Shown here: one piece after another, positions 37,750 to 48,725 of the stretch | How the letters are laid out: each line of letters starts with the position of its first letter | Position numbering within the stretch: position 1 is the stretch's first letter | Assembly: GCA_948099385.1 (NCBI GenBank) | Contig: CANUEZ040000062.1 | Coordinates: 3,899,501-3,963,500 of the forward strand | Source: Fasciola hepatica | Taxonomy: Eukaryota > Platyhelminthes > Trematoda > Plagiorchiida > Fasciolidae | Length of the DNA stretch: 64,000 nucleotides | Reading direction: 5' to 3' | Notes under the pieces: model-generated | Seen by the model: the letters and a program-made list of their open reading frames with translations, nothing else | The model's database searches: none | Told to the model about the DNA's origin: nothing | Translations under genes and position numbers: made by a program

Positions 37750-39810
37750 CTATTATATGCACATATCAGATGTGTCATTTCCCCGTTTTTAGCCTTACTC
37801 GGTTCACTGTAGTCATAGCTATCAGTAACCATAAGCCTGACCCAGAACCGTCCTTATTGACGGTTCACAAGCTTTTCAACGGTGACCCTCAACTCTGGTC
37901 TGGAATGCTGAAAGCACAGTTTGAAATTTATGGGCCGCAAGTGAGCGCTCTCGCCACCTGCGGACTATTGGCCGTCTACCGCGCGACGTGGCGGTTCAGA
38001 TGCACAGCGTCATTTTAACGATTAATCATATACTACCGTGAAAGGATCGGTTATCTCTAGACCTCTGTTATCAGAATGGTTAAGACTCACACGTCTTATC
38101 CAGGGGATAGAGTTAGGCAGTAAAAAGCCCCTCCTCGTTATTGAGGTAAATGCAGCAACTAATATGATCGCTTTTTGAGGAAAAGCTCCTGGAAGAGTTA
38201 CGGGTACCACTCGATGTTTCCAGTCATCTTAACCACACAAAAGCAGTAAAACTAACAGATGGTATTATAAAACGGGACTATCCACGAGTCACTGCTCTCA
38301 AAAACTCGAGTAGCTCTTCGATCGCAGCTACCACTATAGGACTAAGCTCTGAAGGCGCTCTGATAGCCACCTTCGGGCGGGCTTTTAGACATTTTCCCAC
38401 TCCTAGCTATTCTCACTGTAGAGACCAGAAACATCATAACAACACTGATTGGTGTGGAAGTCTCAGAAGCTCCTCCACTGACCGCTGCTTTAGTCCATCT
38501 CGCCCACGGCATTCTCGATATCACAAATGGTTCGGGAGAATACCCAGTACTGCGTAGCGGCTTGCGCCTTCCCAGGTGTCAAACAAAAATTAATATCCCG
38601 ACGATTAGGGCAGTCGGCAGCCATAATAACAGTCGTCTGTTGCATGTGCCAAAAATTTCATGTCACTTGTACCTCACTGTCACTGGTGCAGAAGTCACAA
38701 TCATTCCGAAAGAAGCAGGTGATGAAATCATTGCATCGACCAAAGAACTACGTGCCACCGACGGCCAACTATCGCTTCCCACAGCCGCAAGTCCTTTACG
38801 TCAAAATTAGACCTACATCACACTTTCCGCTGGGTTTTCACAGTAGCAGATGTCCCTTATCCCACACTAGGAGTTGATTTCCTTGACCATTCCGACCTAT
38901 TAGTTGATGCACGATGCTGAAAAGTTGTTGATCGACAGACTTCTCTTTCCGTAACCGATTCGTATTCTTCCGTGAGTCTCATCATGCCCCTCTGCACCGA
39001 ACCACAGGCCCAAAATCCCTATGCAGAACTCTCTTCTGCTCGGAGAGCGTCTGACTCTTGTCCGCAATGACTACCAACGTCACCCACCATATCGTCGCTT
39101 AAGGCCCACAGCTTTTAGCCGGCCCCTTCGCCTGGCACCAGGTAATCTCCACGCAGCGCAGACTGAGTCCGGATACACGCCGGAATTAGGTATAATACTC
39201 CCGTCCAGCAGTCCTTGGGCCTCGTTTCTTCAGAATGGCGACTGACGGCGCTGCGGTGACTATAAGGCCCTCGATCAAGCTGCCATCCTTGATAGACGCC
39301 CCATTTCAAACATTCAAGATCGAGCTTCTTCCCTATCTGTTTTGTTCCATTTTCAGCCGCATCGATCAAGTTAGAACCAACCATTAAATCCCGGTAACCA
39401 ATGTCGACATCCTTAAAAGCACCGTCACAAATCCATTTCGGGCTGTTCGAGTTTTTGCGTATACCCTTCGCGCTCAGCAAGCTGCCCAGGCCTTTGAAGG
39501 GTTTATGCTGGACGCAACACGCGGTTTGAAAAATGTTTACGGAATTTTCATTGCACGTTTTTCGTAGAAAGACCAAGTAGCGCGCCCTCCGGACTCTTTT
39601 TGAGTGCCTTAGTCTGCACGGTGTAACCATAACCTCTGCAAAATGCGAACTAGGTAGGCCCACCAGCACATTCCTAGGTCACAACATTTCGGCCTCGTGG
39701 ATAAGCCATCTCCCAGACAAGTTATCGGCTATTCGCGGCTATCCTGAGCCTGGTAAATTTCTACCGCCGGTTCATCCCCCGTTCCGTCGAAATAATGCAA
39801 CCCGAGGGTG
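37750..39810 (+). mobile_element. CsRn1/Boudicca-like Ty3/gypsy retrotransposon remnant
   Basis: Fragments occur in the order of an LTR element. A gag-like block near 37870-37930 (NGDPQLWSGMLKAQFEIYG). A protease-like block near 38660-38890 (TVTGAEVTIIPKEAGDEI, VFTVADVPYPTLGVDFL), with the DTGA active-site Asp replaced in TVTGAE. RT from 39180: LGIILPSSSPWASFLQNGD, CGDYKALDQAAILDRRPISN, VFAYTLRAQQAAQAFEGFM, FLGHNISA and LVNFYRRFIPRSVEIMQP at the end. The catalytic YIDD is gone, and the RNase H and integrase are missing. Many stops and frameshifts. The lineage is inferred from the RT wording (SSSPWASPL..RRCGDYRRLN type). Confidence 0.75.
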
Positions 39811-39870
39811 GTGCTTCACATCTCGGAGGTCAGAGGTACGAATCCAAACTATCCCCTTGGGTAAAATGGC
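39797..39870 (+). mobile_element. Possible SINE head fragment
   Basis: GGTGGTGCTTCACATCTCGG then AGGTACGAATCCAAACTATC resembles the tRNA-like head of the SINE at 40805 (including a B-box-like GGTACGAATCC). The body is missing. Short and uncertain. Confidence 0.35.
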
Positions 39871-40800
39871 AAGAGTCTTCTTGATCTCTCTTCATCGTTC
39901 TTCTGAATCCCGGGCATTTGACTCCATCAATAACCTGGCGGATATTTATCTTGAGAAAACAGGTCGGTGGCTATTGTCCGGTAGCAGCTGGAAGAGAAGG
40001 TTGTCTTTTGTGTTGCTTCGGTCACCGATGAGACGTGGGCGGAAACGCGTACAAACAAGAGCGTGATTAGTGTCTACAGACGTGGACCAAAATGACCGAC
40101 AGTCTTGGACTGATCCGCGACAGCGATAACCGGTAGCAATTTGGCCGATCTGAGTCCAACGCTGTGAAGGCGTAGGAAAGCGCCGGGTTAGTCGGCGTCC
40201 CATTTTGTGCGGGACACCGGTACTTGCTAGAAACAGTCGGATGAGTCGGTCACCGTCATCGGTTCGATCGGCTGGAGAGCTGAACCGGCCTCCTTCATTC
40301 CTCTCCGTCTCGTCTGAGATTCCAACTTGAGTACTGATATAGCCAGCAATAACCATTATGTCCATAGAATAATCGCTGCGGAGCAGTTGAGACAAATCAT
40401 GATAGAATTGGTCTTTAGCCTCAGGAGGGCCACAGTCGATTAGGACATACACAGAAACAACCAGTAGGTCTTGATTATCAGTCTGTTGTTGTTTACGAGC
40501 ACAAAACCGTTCGACCGAACCACCCTCAAATAACTGCTTACTGGGATTCAGTGGAACCGTGCTTGCTCAACTTCTAAGAGCGTTGCCAACGCCAGGGTGA
40601 CCACAAGCACTAGGCACCGGTTAAGTTGACACGCGAAGAGTGAGAAAAGAAGCCGAGTTTTTATCTGGAGAGCGAAGTGTTCACACTGAGGTTGGATCTT
40701 GTATGCGTGTCTCGAGGATACAGCACACATCTATTTTAAAGGTTTCAAGAGTTCTAGCTAAGGAAGCCTGTTGCCATGTTTGGAAGTGTGCGTACTTTGG
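39871..40800 (-). mobile_element. RTE-3 endonuclease region
   Basis: Reverse strand: HFQTWQQASLARTLETFKID, VCCILETRIQDPTSV (near 40780-40690), then FYHDLSQLLRSDYSMDIMVI-AGYISTQVG (near 40400-40340), TQIGQIATGYRCRGSVQDCR and FWSTSVDTNHALVCTRFRP, down to about 40000. The 168-codon open stretch 39946-40452 is the second half of the endonuclease. GDFN is replaced by GYIS, so a catalytic Asp/Asn pair is lost. The RT is absent. Confidence 0.85.
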
Positions 40801-40804
40801 GAGA

Positions 40805-41050
40805 CCGGCGGTGGTCGAGTAGTTTAGAGCACTTGGGGAACAGCTGGGACGTCTGAGGTTCCAATCCAAACCATCAGCAATCCACTGCCGCCGACTCATT
40901 ATCATGCCTGACCTATTGGGACCCTATGTGGTCCTCTACTCCAGGTTTCAGGTACTGGTTGCCACTTATCCCTAATAGTGCAGTGGGTCTTTTTGGTTAT
41001 AGGGTATAATCCTTCCACTGCACTCATGCACAAACATGTAATAGAAAACC
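40805..41050 (+). mobile_element. tRNA-derived SINE
   Basis: Head with A-box-like GTGGTCGAGTAGTTTAGAGC and B-box-like GAGGTTCCAATCC. The body reads CTGACCTATTGGGACCCTAT and CAGGTACTGGTTGCCACTTATCCC, and the end CAAACATGTAATAGAAAA. Same family as 15862-16095. Confidence 0.8.
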
Positions 41051-41059
41051 CCTTATAGA

Positions 41060-41266
41060 TCGCTTGAAACCAACTTTCGTCGAGGTATGAACCTTCTGCA
41101 ACAACTCGTCCACCTGCCTACTTTGGCTAGTCTTCCTGAGTCGGCACCTGTTACATTCACTAGCGACTCCCCATCAATATCGGCTGGCGGACTTTTGGTC
41201 GCTGGATTTTTCGCCGCCGGTCATCTCGTCAAATGTACATTTTGTCAACAAACGTTTGATCTACAA
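41060..41266 (+). CDS. Possible exon with half a BIR-like domain
   Basis: From ATG 41087 the frame reads HLPTLASLPESAP, then GGLLVAGFFAAGHLVKCTFC. This resembles the N-terminal half of a baculoviral-IAP-repeat (BIR) zinc domain, whose signature is L..AGFFYTG....V.C..C. In apoptosis inhibitors and survivin-like proteins, a downstream His and Cys complete the zinc site. Those residues are not found in this frame, so either a second exon lies further on or the similarity is accidental. A possible acceptor (TTATAG) lies at about 41060 and a weak donor (GTGCTG) near 41269. The open frame runs on to 41521, but the later part looks non-coding. Confidence 0.3.
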
Positions 41267-44200
41267 ATAGTGCTGTGTTTCCCCAAAACTGGACCCTATC
41301 TTATTCATTTTTACTTCAGAATTTTTACACCAGGACTTATTTTCGGTTTAGGTTTATTGTGGTTGGACAATCCACTGCAACTTCATGGGATTCTCATATG
41401 GTTTTGGTTGCCTTTCTCATTACCTGTTAATCATTTGGATTTCCCGTTTCACTACTCTCATCGTTGCAAGACTGCCTTTCCAATAGATCCAAAAGAACTG
41501 AATTTTACCACCACTTGTTGAGTCCCTTAATTACCATCTCAGATATTCCTCAACATTTTAAGTTTTTACATTTTTATGATAACTTATCTGATATTATTCC
41601 TGTGCAGTAACCTTTCTGGAGCCAATTTAGAAAGAGTTTCTCGCCCCTAACCGCGGATTGGCTATTATCGGGCAACACTGAGTTCCAGTAGCATAGCCAC
41701 TACTTGAAACAACAGGACGAATTGACACGCTGATTCACTCTTATCCTGTTCAGCCCAAATAATGCTAACCTAATTAGCATCGGGCACCTAAAACTCGTCT
41801 GTTTATACAAAAACTAACCCAAAATGACATATAACATTTACATTTGAACAATAATGAGAGAAATGCATGAACGACTTTTTTCCATAGATTATCAGCCATT
41901 GCACGCAAAAATTGTAGTGTCGACAGAAATACCGAGTACCCCTGGGTAGATTGAATTTCGCAACTAACTACTCTGAAGCTTGTCAGTAGGCAAAGTGAAG
42001 TAAATAATCAAGTTGGCCGGAAAAGCGCGAGGTAAAACTGGATGGTGGTAAAGCAAATTAGCGGACCTAACGGATATTGAATGTAGATTAATAGCTCTAA
42101 GCCCATCACTGCCCTTAAAAGAAGAGTGCATAAGTGAAATATTCTTTCTGAGTATATGGGGCGGTAATGAAGGTGGAGTGTGACAAACTCGGTGGTTCAT
42201 AGGGGTTGCCGCCAAGGGTACAAACTGAATGTGCTCTCATTTCATCCCCAGCGTTAACGTGTTTACATACACAAGTTTTGTTCTGTGAAAATACCTTGGA
42301 TTGTGTTAGAGTGGCATCCGTGGTGATAGTGCACGTTTGCTGCCTGAATGATTCTAAAAACAATCACCTCGACTGAAGTACGTACTAGTAAAGATGCAGC
42401 GAAATGCTCCGGAATATATCGCGCAACCTAATGCTCTTGATTTGTGTGTTCAGAGACTTTTACTGCATCAAACGTCCTCAGAGTTAAGAACAACTGGCCC
42501 GGTCAGCTTTGCCATCGTAACTTAAGTGTCTCATTGAATGTTGCAATGTGTCACACACACGCTAGAATGAAAACTAACCATCTCGTCGTCCGTAGAGTAA
42601 TCCGTAAACCCAGGTCGAGCTGAATTCAAGATGATAGGTGCTCCATTCTTAAACGACAAATCTGCGACATGTACACACAGACACACAAAACACCCACGCT
42701 TGTGCATTGAGTGGTTGGATTAGGGAGTTCATTTATTCAACGACCTGAGGCATGAGTCAAAAAGTGGTTTTCATCTACGCGTGCGTTACACGGCTGGTTG
42801 ACCATATCCTATTAGAAGGCTCAGATCACCTTCATAATCAGTGCACACAACATCGGGCATCTAAATGGCGAACACCGACGCTAACGGGTGGTATGTGACC
42901 CATATCCATGACGTGCATTCGCTTTCACTCCGTTGGGTTCAGTGTCCGCCATAGACTCCCTGCGTCAGACCCGGTGGAATCCTGGTCCGAAAATAATGTG
43001 CTTGAAGTTTAAACCGGGACAGAGATCACATGTAGGTTCATTCAATCGTGTTATATTCGGTTGGATCTAAAGCAACTTGATCATGTGCAGTGATGATAAC
43101 CTCGATCCTAAAATACCTTGTACGTAGATCACAATGTTAGAGATTACGGAGAAAGCAGGGTCGATGCACAAACAGACAGGTTTTGTGTGCATTTGTGCAT
43201 GACCTACATATGTGGTTTAGCAACGTGAATTCAGCTCAGCTTGGATATGTGAATTACTCTACGGCTTCTACACGGTTGACACTGACGCTAACGTTTGACT
43301 TGTGACTCACGTCACATTACGTGTCTGGTCAGTTTTCATATGCGTTTATCGGAGAGGAAATCGAAAGTTGTTGGCATATTCTGACTTCAGTGCTGGAGAG
43401 GACTTTTCAGCTACAAATTATTTCCGTGCTGGGTGCATCCCTCCAAATGGTCTGACTATGAAAGCAAGAACTTACGAAGGACATAGGATCGCATGAGCAT
43501 GCGAACCCCAAATAATTGATGACTAGCGGATATGAGCTCTCAACTGAGTAAGATCACGTAGCATACCTCTTAAACTGGGTCTGGCTGGATCAAGTTTATT
43601 ATCATAAAAACTATTCGCATTGATCTGTGGGCAGTGTTCTGAGTGGGAAGCACCTACATAAATCCATTCATCCTGGTCATGTTTCCAATAATTTTCGGTC
43701 AGCTACATGGTTTTTATGAGGGGCTTAATTTTGTAGGAACCGGACCAATTTAATCAACGTGACTATGCTAATCAAATAAGTTTTCCTATTGCCTGGACTA
43801 TGTTGCTAGTCTCCCCGAATGCGTCTATTAGTGCCACAGAGCAATGGCCGAGTACGGGAGAACGTTTGGTAGTATGTTTACTGCTACTAGCTGCCGGGCC
43901 GTTTACCTTAACTTTTGAACGTCGAATCATACCCCAACGCGTACTCAGTGTAAGGAAAATCAGTTGGAGATCGAAAAGTGTTTCTCAGAAAATGTATTTA
44001 GGTCACAAGGTAAGCTAATTAAGTCGATTACGTAAAAGTTGACACTGAGTATCGATGAATAAGTGATTGAGAATAAAAATAGTCATGAGGTTCCCACTGT
44101 TGTGTCGGAGTGCAAACCTCCGGATTATCCCCGGTCAATGATTCTTCGATCATCCAATCCCAAAGAAAAGTAACCACGAACAAGTGCGGAAACTGCATTC

Positions 44201-44830
44201 AGTTGTAACCAAAAATGAACACTTTATTTGAGGTGAGGCAGGGAATGCATGGACACGTCGTCGTTGTTGATTACGTGGCATGGCTCGTGGATATGATTGG
44301 TTAAGTCGGATCACAGTATGTCAGAAGCCTGACTGGTTGGCGGGTTGCTGTGAAAGGTAGGCAGTAGATTGTCCGTCAGTGTTCGGTGTGAACAGTGACG
44401 TGTGATAGACTGATTGGTTCATGGGCACACGCGTCACGGCTGCAATACTGTGTGGGATATGCGGGCCTTGTCATTGGTTAGTGTCCACAAAGCAGCCTGT
44501 CTGCGGAATAGAAGAATGCGGACCGCAGCCTTGCAGATAACGTGTTTTAAAGGAGATTTCCGACTGCCTGGACCCTACAGTCAACGATTTTACCCGATAT
44601 AAAAGATGAAAACCAGTGACTGAGGTTAAACCATGAGAATAATCAATAAAACAAGGTAACCTGAAACAACCTGAGATCCATAAGACGGATATCACAATAA
44701 TCCGTTATCCGTTATGTTTTTCGAGCTAAAAGTCGGTTAAATAAACTTTAAAACATTGGAATTGAAATGAGAGTAAATTCAGCTGACACCCTCATTGGCA
44801 GCTCCTTTGGACCACCGCCTTTATCACAGT
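41267..44830 (+). other. Long unrecognised stretch
   Basis: No recognised repeat or domain. An open block at 43799-44009 (..RLVVCLLLLAAGPFTLTF..) is bounded by TAG and GTAAGC and could be an exon with a hydrophobic segment, but nothing supports a function. Other open frames look like chance. Confidence 0.35.
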
Positions 44831-44839
44831 CAACGGTGA

Positions 44840-45085
44840 TTAGCTCCTGTATACTTCGGATGTGGTAGCCAAACGGTCATCACAGTGGGCTTCTGGTACT
44901 TCTACGCATGTTCCAACCATCGCTCCGCTGCCAGTCAACTTCCCAACTGGCAGTCTATAATTGGCCATGACCCCCTTCCTGAATTATTTCACTGCAGGTT
45001 TTACTATCGTGTAACAGCCTTCGGCGATGTTCACAATACAATGGCCAACATTGTGGTCCACTGCTTAATCGACCATTGTAGCTTA
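44840..45085 (+). mobile_element. Probable second-type tRNA-derived SINE
   Basis: GGATGTGGTAGCCAAACGGT, CATCACAGTGGGCTTC and a degenerate B box (GCATGTTCCAACC) form a tRNA-like head. The body's CCAACTGGCAGTCTATAATT and TGACCCCCTTCCTGAATT parallel the copy at 54310 (CATTTGGCAGCC.., CACTATCCGCTTCATGAACTG). The head differs from the 15862 SINE family. Confidence 0.5.
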
Positions 45086-46539
45086 CATGCTGTAAATAGT
45101 CTGATGTATGTAATATCGTAAGACGCAGCTACCATGCTTTTGTAACGATACTGCGTATTGAGCTCGTCTCCCTTTGACATCAGTCCTATTTCGCTGGATC
45201 GGATGAAGGTATAGTTTCTTCCTGGTGCAATCAGAACCGTCGAGAAAACGATCAGTGAAGGAGAAACTGATCGATACGTTCGAGTGTATCAGTTCCATCT
45301 TTTTCTATATCCCGCTCACCGAGACTGCAAGATTCTCTTCTACTAGTGAGTGCAGCTCTATCACGAGTTAACTGGAAGATACAAGTTTTGCAAATCATCT
45401 TCTGAGGCTAAATTCTGTGTCCCGTCTGGCGACAGCTCTGCTGGTTTATATGGTAATTCGAAAATTATAGAAAAGAAGTTTTAGATCGCCACCTTTCCTC
45501 GCACACTGGACAGTTCTTCGATCTTCATCACTGATTGATTCCCGCTTGGGATGCCAATCTGTATTCACCTATTCTCTTAGGTCAATTATTTCATCTTCCA
45601 CCGTTAGGAATTCTGCGGATATCGAAGCAGTCACTCAGCTGGTGTCTTGAAAAGTGATGGGAATAAAATCTGTGTCGTTCACGCAGCTATTCATGTGACT
45701 TGCGCGATGCTACCACGTCCCTTACCTGGGACCGAAAACTCGCACGTGATGTGACCTTGCGCAGTTTGCGTCTGTCGGAAAGATTTGGTCACCGCACCAC
45801 AGGCCGTGGTCACTAAATTACCGAGTGGCCCAAACGGAAGAGTCGGAAGTCGCAAAATGGCTATGATAACAAGGTCGTGTCATGGGGCAAAGAAAGCTCA
45901 TTCCATGCGCAACTGAAGGCTCATTTGTATTGTCCATCCCTGTAGATCTGTGGCGCAGTCACGATGAGAGAAATTCGGCGAAAGCAGTGCAAATAATTGA
46001 CCTCAGCGAACACACAAAGAAGCTGACGACCATCAGTGACGGCAGAAGACAACGAATAATATGATGTTCATGGGATGGAGGAAACATCCACCTCACAGTG
46101 AATCATCTAGAGATAAGCATCAAAACCTGCCGAAGCGTTGCTGCAAGCTCATTGTTGTCTATTTTGGTCCAGTGCTACAAATAATGCCATGAAACAATAA
46201 GAATTAAGATTGACAGGTAATTTTTTATCTGTGTCGTCATTTCGATCAAGCTTTGTGAGGTAAAACATGATCCGTCCATAGCTAGACCGATTTATGAAAA
46301 GGTGTTACAAGCAGTATGAGGTTCAAGCACCGTTGGACTGTTTTTTCCATACTATGTTGTGAGTATTTCACATGGGTGTCGGTATGCACATTCACCTAAG
46401 TTTATGTTTTATAAGACATGGACAATAATTAGTGGTCTCGCATATTGGCCAGAGTGAGCGAACAGACAGCGAACCACAATTTTAGCCATGATATTGTAAA
46501 CATCGCTAAAGGCACTTAAATGATCGCTACAGGCTCTTA
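45086..46539 (+). other. Unrecognised stretch
   Basis: No domain, repeat or structured RNA recognised. Short open frames only. Confidence 0.4.
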
Positions 46540-46990
46540 AACGACAAGGAATCCTGTACTATAATAAGGTGTAAAGGACGTAAACTGGACAACAAAATCT
46601 TTTTGACGCATGTGCTCGTGCAGTCTCCGTCTAATATGAGTACAAAAGGTAGAGCTCTTGGCTTGGGCGGTACCGTATCAGATGTCGCATCACACTGGCA
46701 GTGATCTTTTCCCTGTAGCAACTGCAGATTGCGGCGTGTGGTTAAAATAGTCAAATCAGAACTATTGTGAAGAGAGAAATTTTCTCCGCGAATAGTTTTC
46801 ATCAGAGATTTTGATAACGGATCAGCGTTCGGGACCATCCGTCTTCTTTTGACCTTCCGAGACAGAGTCTCCGTCTTCGGAAGGGCGGCCGCAGTGTCAA
46901 GTGGAAAATCAGAAATACAACTCTGTGTCAAACGCGAAGTCAAATCCGCTGACGACGACGCCATCTGCGTGATGTGCTGCATCGTCTTCT
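46540..46990 (-). mobile_element. MULE (Mutator-like) transposase fragment
   Basis: Reverse-strand frame of about 150 codons. DFPLDTAAALPKTETLSRKV-KRRR and RGENFSLHNSSDLTIL-TTRRNLQLL are followed by CDATSDTVP. Animal MULE transposases share a linker with a LP..T..R.V.R.R pattern, then an IFGT..NL..L block leading to the first catalytic Asp in a DGTFK.P motif; here that reads CDATSDTVP, with the catalytic Asp kept. The remaining catalytic core is not found downstream. It could instead be a host gene domesticated from a MULE, since this frame is open without stops. No terminal inverted repeats were seen. Confidence 0.55.
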
Positions 46991-46999
46991 GTGTTACGT

Positions 47000-47990
47000 T
47001 TAGTGTAGCGTGAGGAGGAAAGGAATGGCTGGTACTATATGGAGCCGTGAAGATATGTTTTCAGCCTGGGAAGCTCCCACCATATGAACCACGTTGTTCA
47101 CATTTCCAGTAGGTTAAGTCACTGTTTATTTAGTCTCCCGCATAGGAGTAGCCTTGGTAGAGTATCTTCTGTCCGCTTCTATTTTTAGTACCACTACTGA
47201 CAAATGTTTTACCAACGCAATACGAGAAGGTTACATGATAAACGAATGCTTTTAGTACCTCGTGGTACCAGGTACTATCTAGATCCCGAGAATAGCCTAG
47301 GGAGCGGGCAACTAGAGAAAAGCGACATCGATCGCCTAAAGGCGGCCAACGTCAGTGGGATAGGTGAAGGACGCTCACATGTTAGAGCGACACCGGGTAT
47401 GATGCTAGCTAGGGTAGGTAAGGTTCACCCGTCCACAAGTAAAGCAGTAAAAGGCGTTTTTCATTTGACGGAAATCAGTTTTCGTTATAGCAAGCAGAAA
47501 AACAATGAACAACCTTGTGGCATCGAGAAACATGTGGTGAACAGGCTACTGAGAGCCCTACTGATATTTGATCAACATCAGCGTAAGATTTTGTTGATGC
47601 ACTTACTGAGCCTTTGTGCTCATGGAGTCTCCTGTGTTTTTTCGTACTCTGAAGATCGAACAGAAGCAACCCCTCTGCGGAAGAATATGGATCCTTGTTT
47701 ACTACACGCACGAACTGCCTTGGGCTAAGTACTAATTAGATAGTTTTGTGTGCAATAAATTTTGTCCGCGAATCAACACATTAAAACTCAGTCATCTCCA
47801 GGTCGCTACGAGCTCGTTTAGGAAAGCTTTATTGCTGGGTACGAAAGATGGGTCAGTGGTTCTACGGGAAAAGGATTTGCAAGAAATTCAGGATTTGGAA
47901 ATTTACTGCCGTGTCCCAGAAAAGGATAATCGCATCTGGATAAGTACGAAGGATTGCATGTGTAAATTTTCTTTTTAATATCTGGAAATT
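47000..47990 (+). other. Unrecognised stretch with a 174-codon open frame
   Basis: ORF 47204-47728 is open for 174 codons (MFYQRNTRRLHDKRM..; HVVNRLLRALLIFDQHQRKI..) but resembles no family I know, and no splice or poly(A) context supports it. A second frame at 47748-47978 is also unknown. Treat both as hypothetical at best. Confidence 0.3.
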
Positions 47991-47996
47991 AATACG

Positions 47997-48068
47997 TCCT
48001 CCGAAAATAAGCCCTAGTGCAGTTTTTGGGGCAAAATAAACGCAAGATAGGGTCTTATTTTCGGAGGA
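47997..48068. mobile_element. Hairpin element (MITE-like), 72 bp
   Basis: Perfect 15-base inverted termini, TCCTCCGAAAATAAG (47997-48011) and CTTATTTTCGGAGGA (48054-48068), with the pairing extended by CCCTA/TAGGG. The unit is a near-complete stem-loop without coding capacity, as in miniature inverted-repeat elements or fragments of one. Confidence 0.6.
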
Positions 48069-48179
48069 AAACGGTAGTACCTGTAGATGAAATGTTTGTC
48101 GATCAAATGTTTATTCGACGAAATGTCCGGCGACCAGCTGTTCGTTGGACGAAATATTCGGCGATAAAAATGACGTGGC

Positions 48180-48479
48180 ACGATCATCATCGTGCAGCGG
48201 TAAACAATAGGGAGAGGCCCACAGAACACTGCTCCTCTCATCACTTTTCACGTAGCAATAAAGAAGACAAATATGCAAGGTGGACAGGGAGTGGACTTAC
48301 AGGGATGTGAAAGGGAAAGGACGCCATAGTAGCCAACACGGAATACTTAGTCTAACTGCACAAACGTATACTGATTATTCGTTGTGATTCGACAGAACAA
48401 CACGGTATACACTGTTCAAGGTTGGCTACCATATCATTCAGTATTTGCATCCAACTGGTTTAGGGATCTTTTGGACCCA
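48180..48479 (-). mobile_element. RTE-1 3' fragment (copy F)
   Basis: Reverse complement of the RTE-1 3' UTR: begins with the tail (ATCATCATCG at 48182) and matches back through 27250-26940 to the RT C-terminus (GGGTCCAAAAGATCC read reversed at 48465-48479). 5'-truncated. Confidence 0.8.
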
Positions 48480-48552
48480 TTACCGGTTGCTACACCAAAC
48501 ACCACGGAACATACAACTGCACCTGTCAACAGAAGAAATCGACGCGGCTGCC

Positions 48553-48725
48553 GGCTTGACCGACGGTGCTCAAACGGTTATCATCGAGGACTTCGGACAA
48601 TAACGACTCGGGTTCGATTTCTGCCACAGCCGGGTACTATCTTATCTGACAGGCTTTCTTTGTTCGCAACCTCTTTCCTTAATTGTTGTACTCTGTTGCA
48701 CAACAAACGGAGAGAGAAATGAAAA
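48553..48725 (+). mobile_element. Probable second-type tRNA-derived SINE
   Basis: A tRNA-like head (GACGGTGCTCAAACGGTTAT, CATCGAGGACTTCGG and B-box-like CGGGTTCGATTTC) is followed by a body whose TGTTGTACTCTGTTGCACAA block and A-rich end fit a SINE. Related to 54310-54490 and 44840-45085. Confidence 0.5.

Noticed and set aside
39115..39669. 184-codon reverse-strand frame
   Set aside because: Antisense shadow of the forward gypsy RT remnant, whose peptides are clearly recognisable.
47204..47728. A confident protein-coding gene
   Set aside because: 174 codons are open, but there is no domain, splice context or similarity; kept only as a hypothetical frame.
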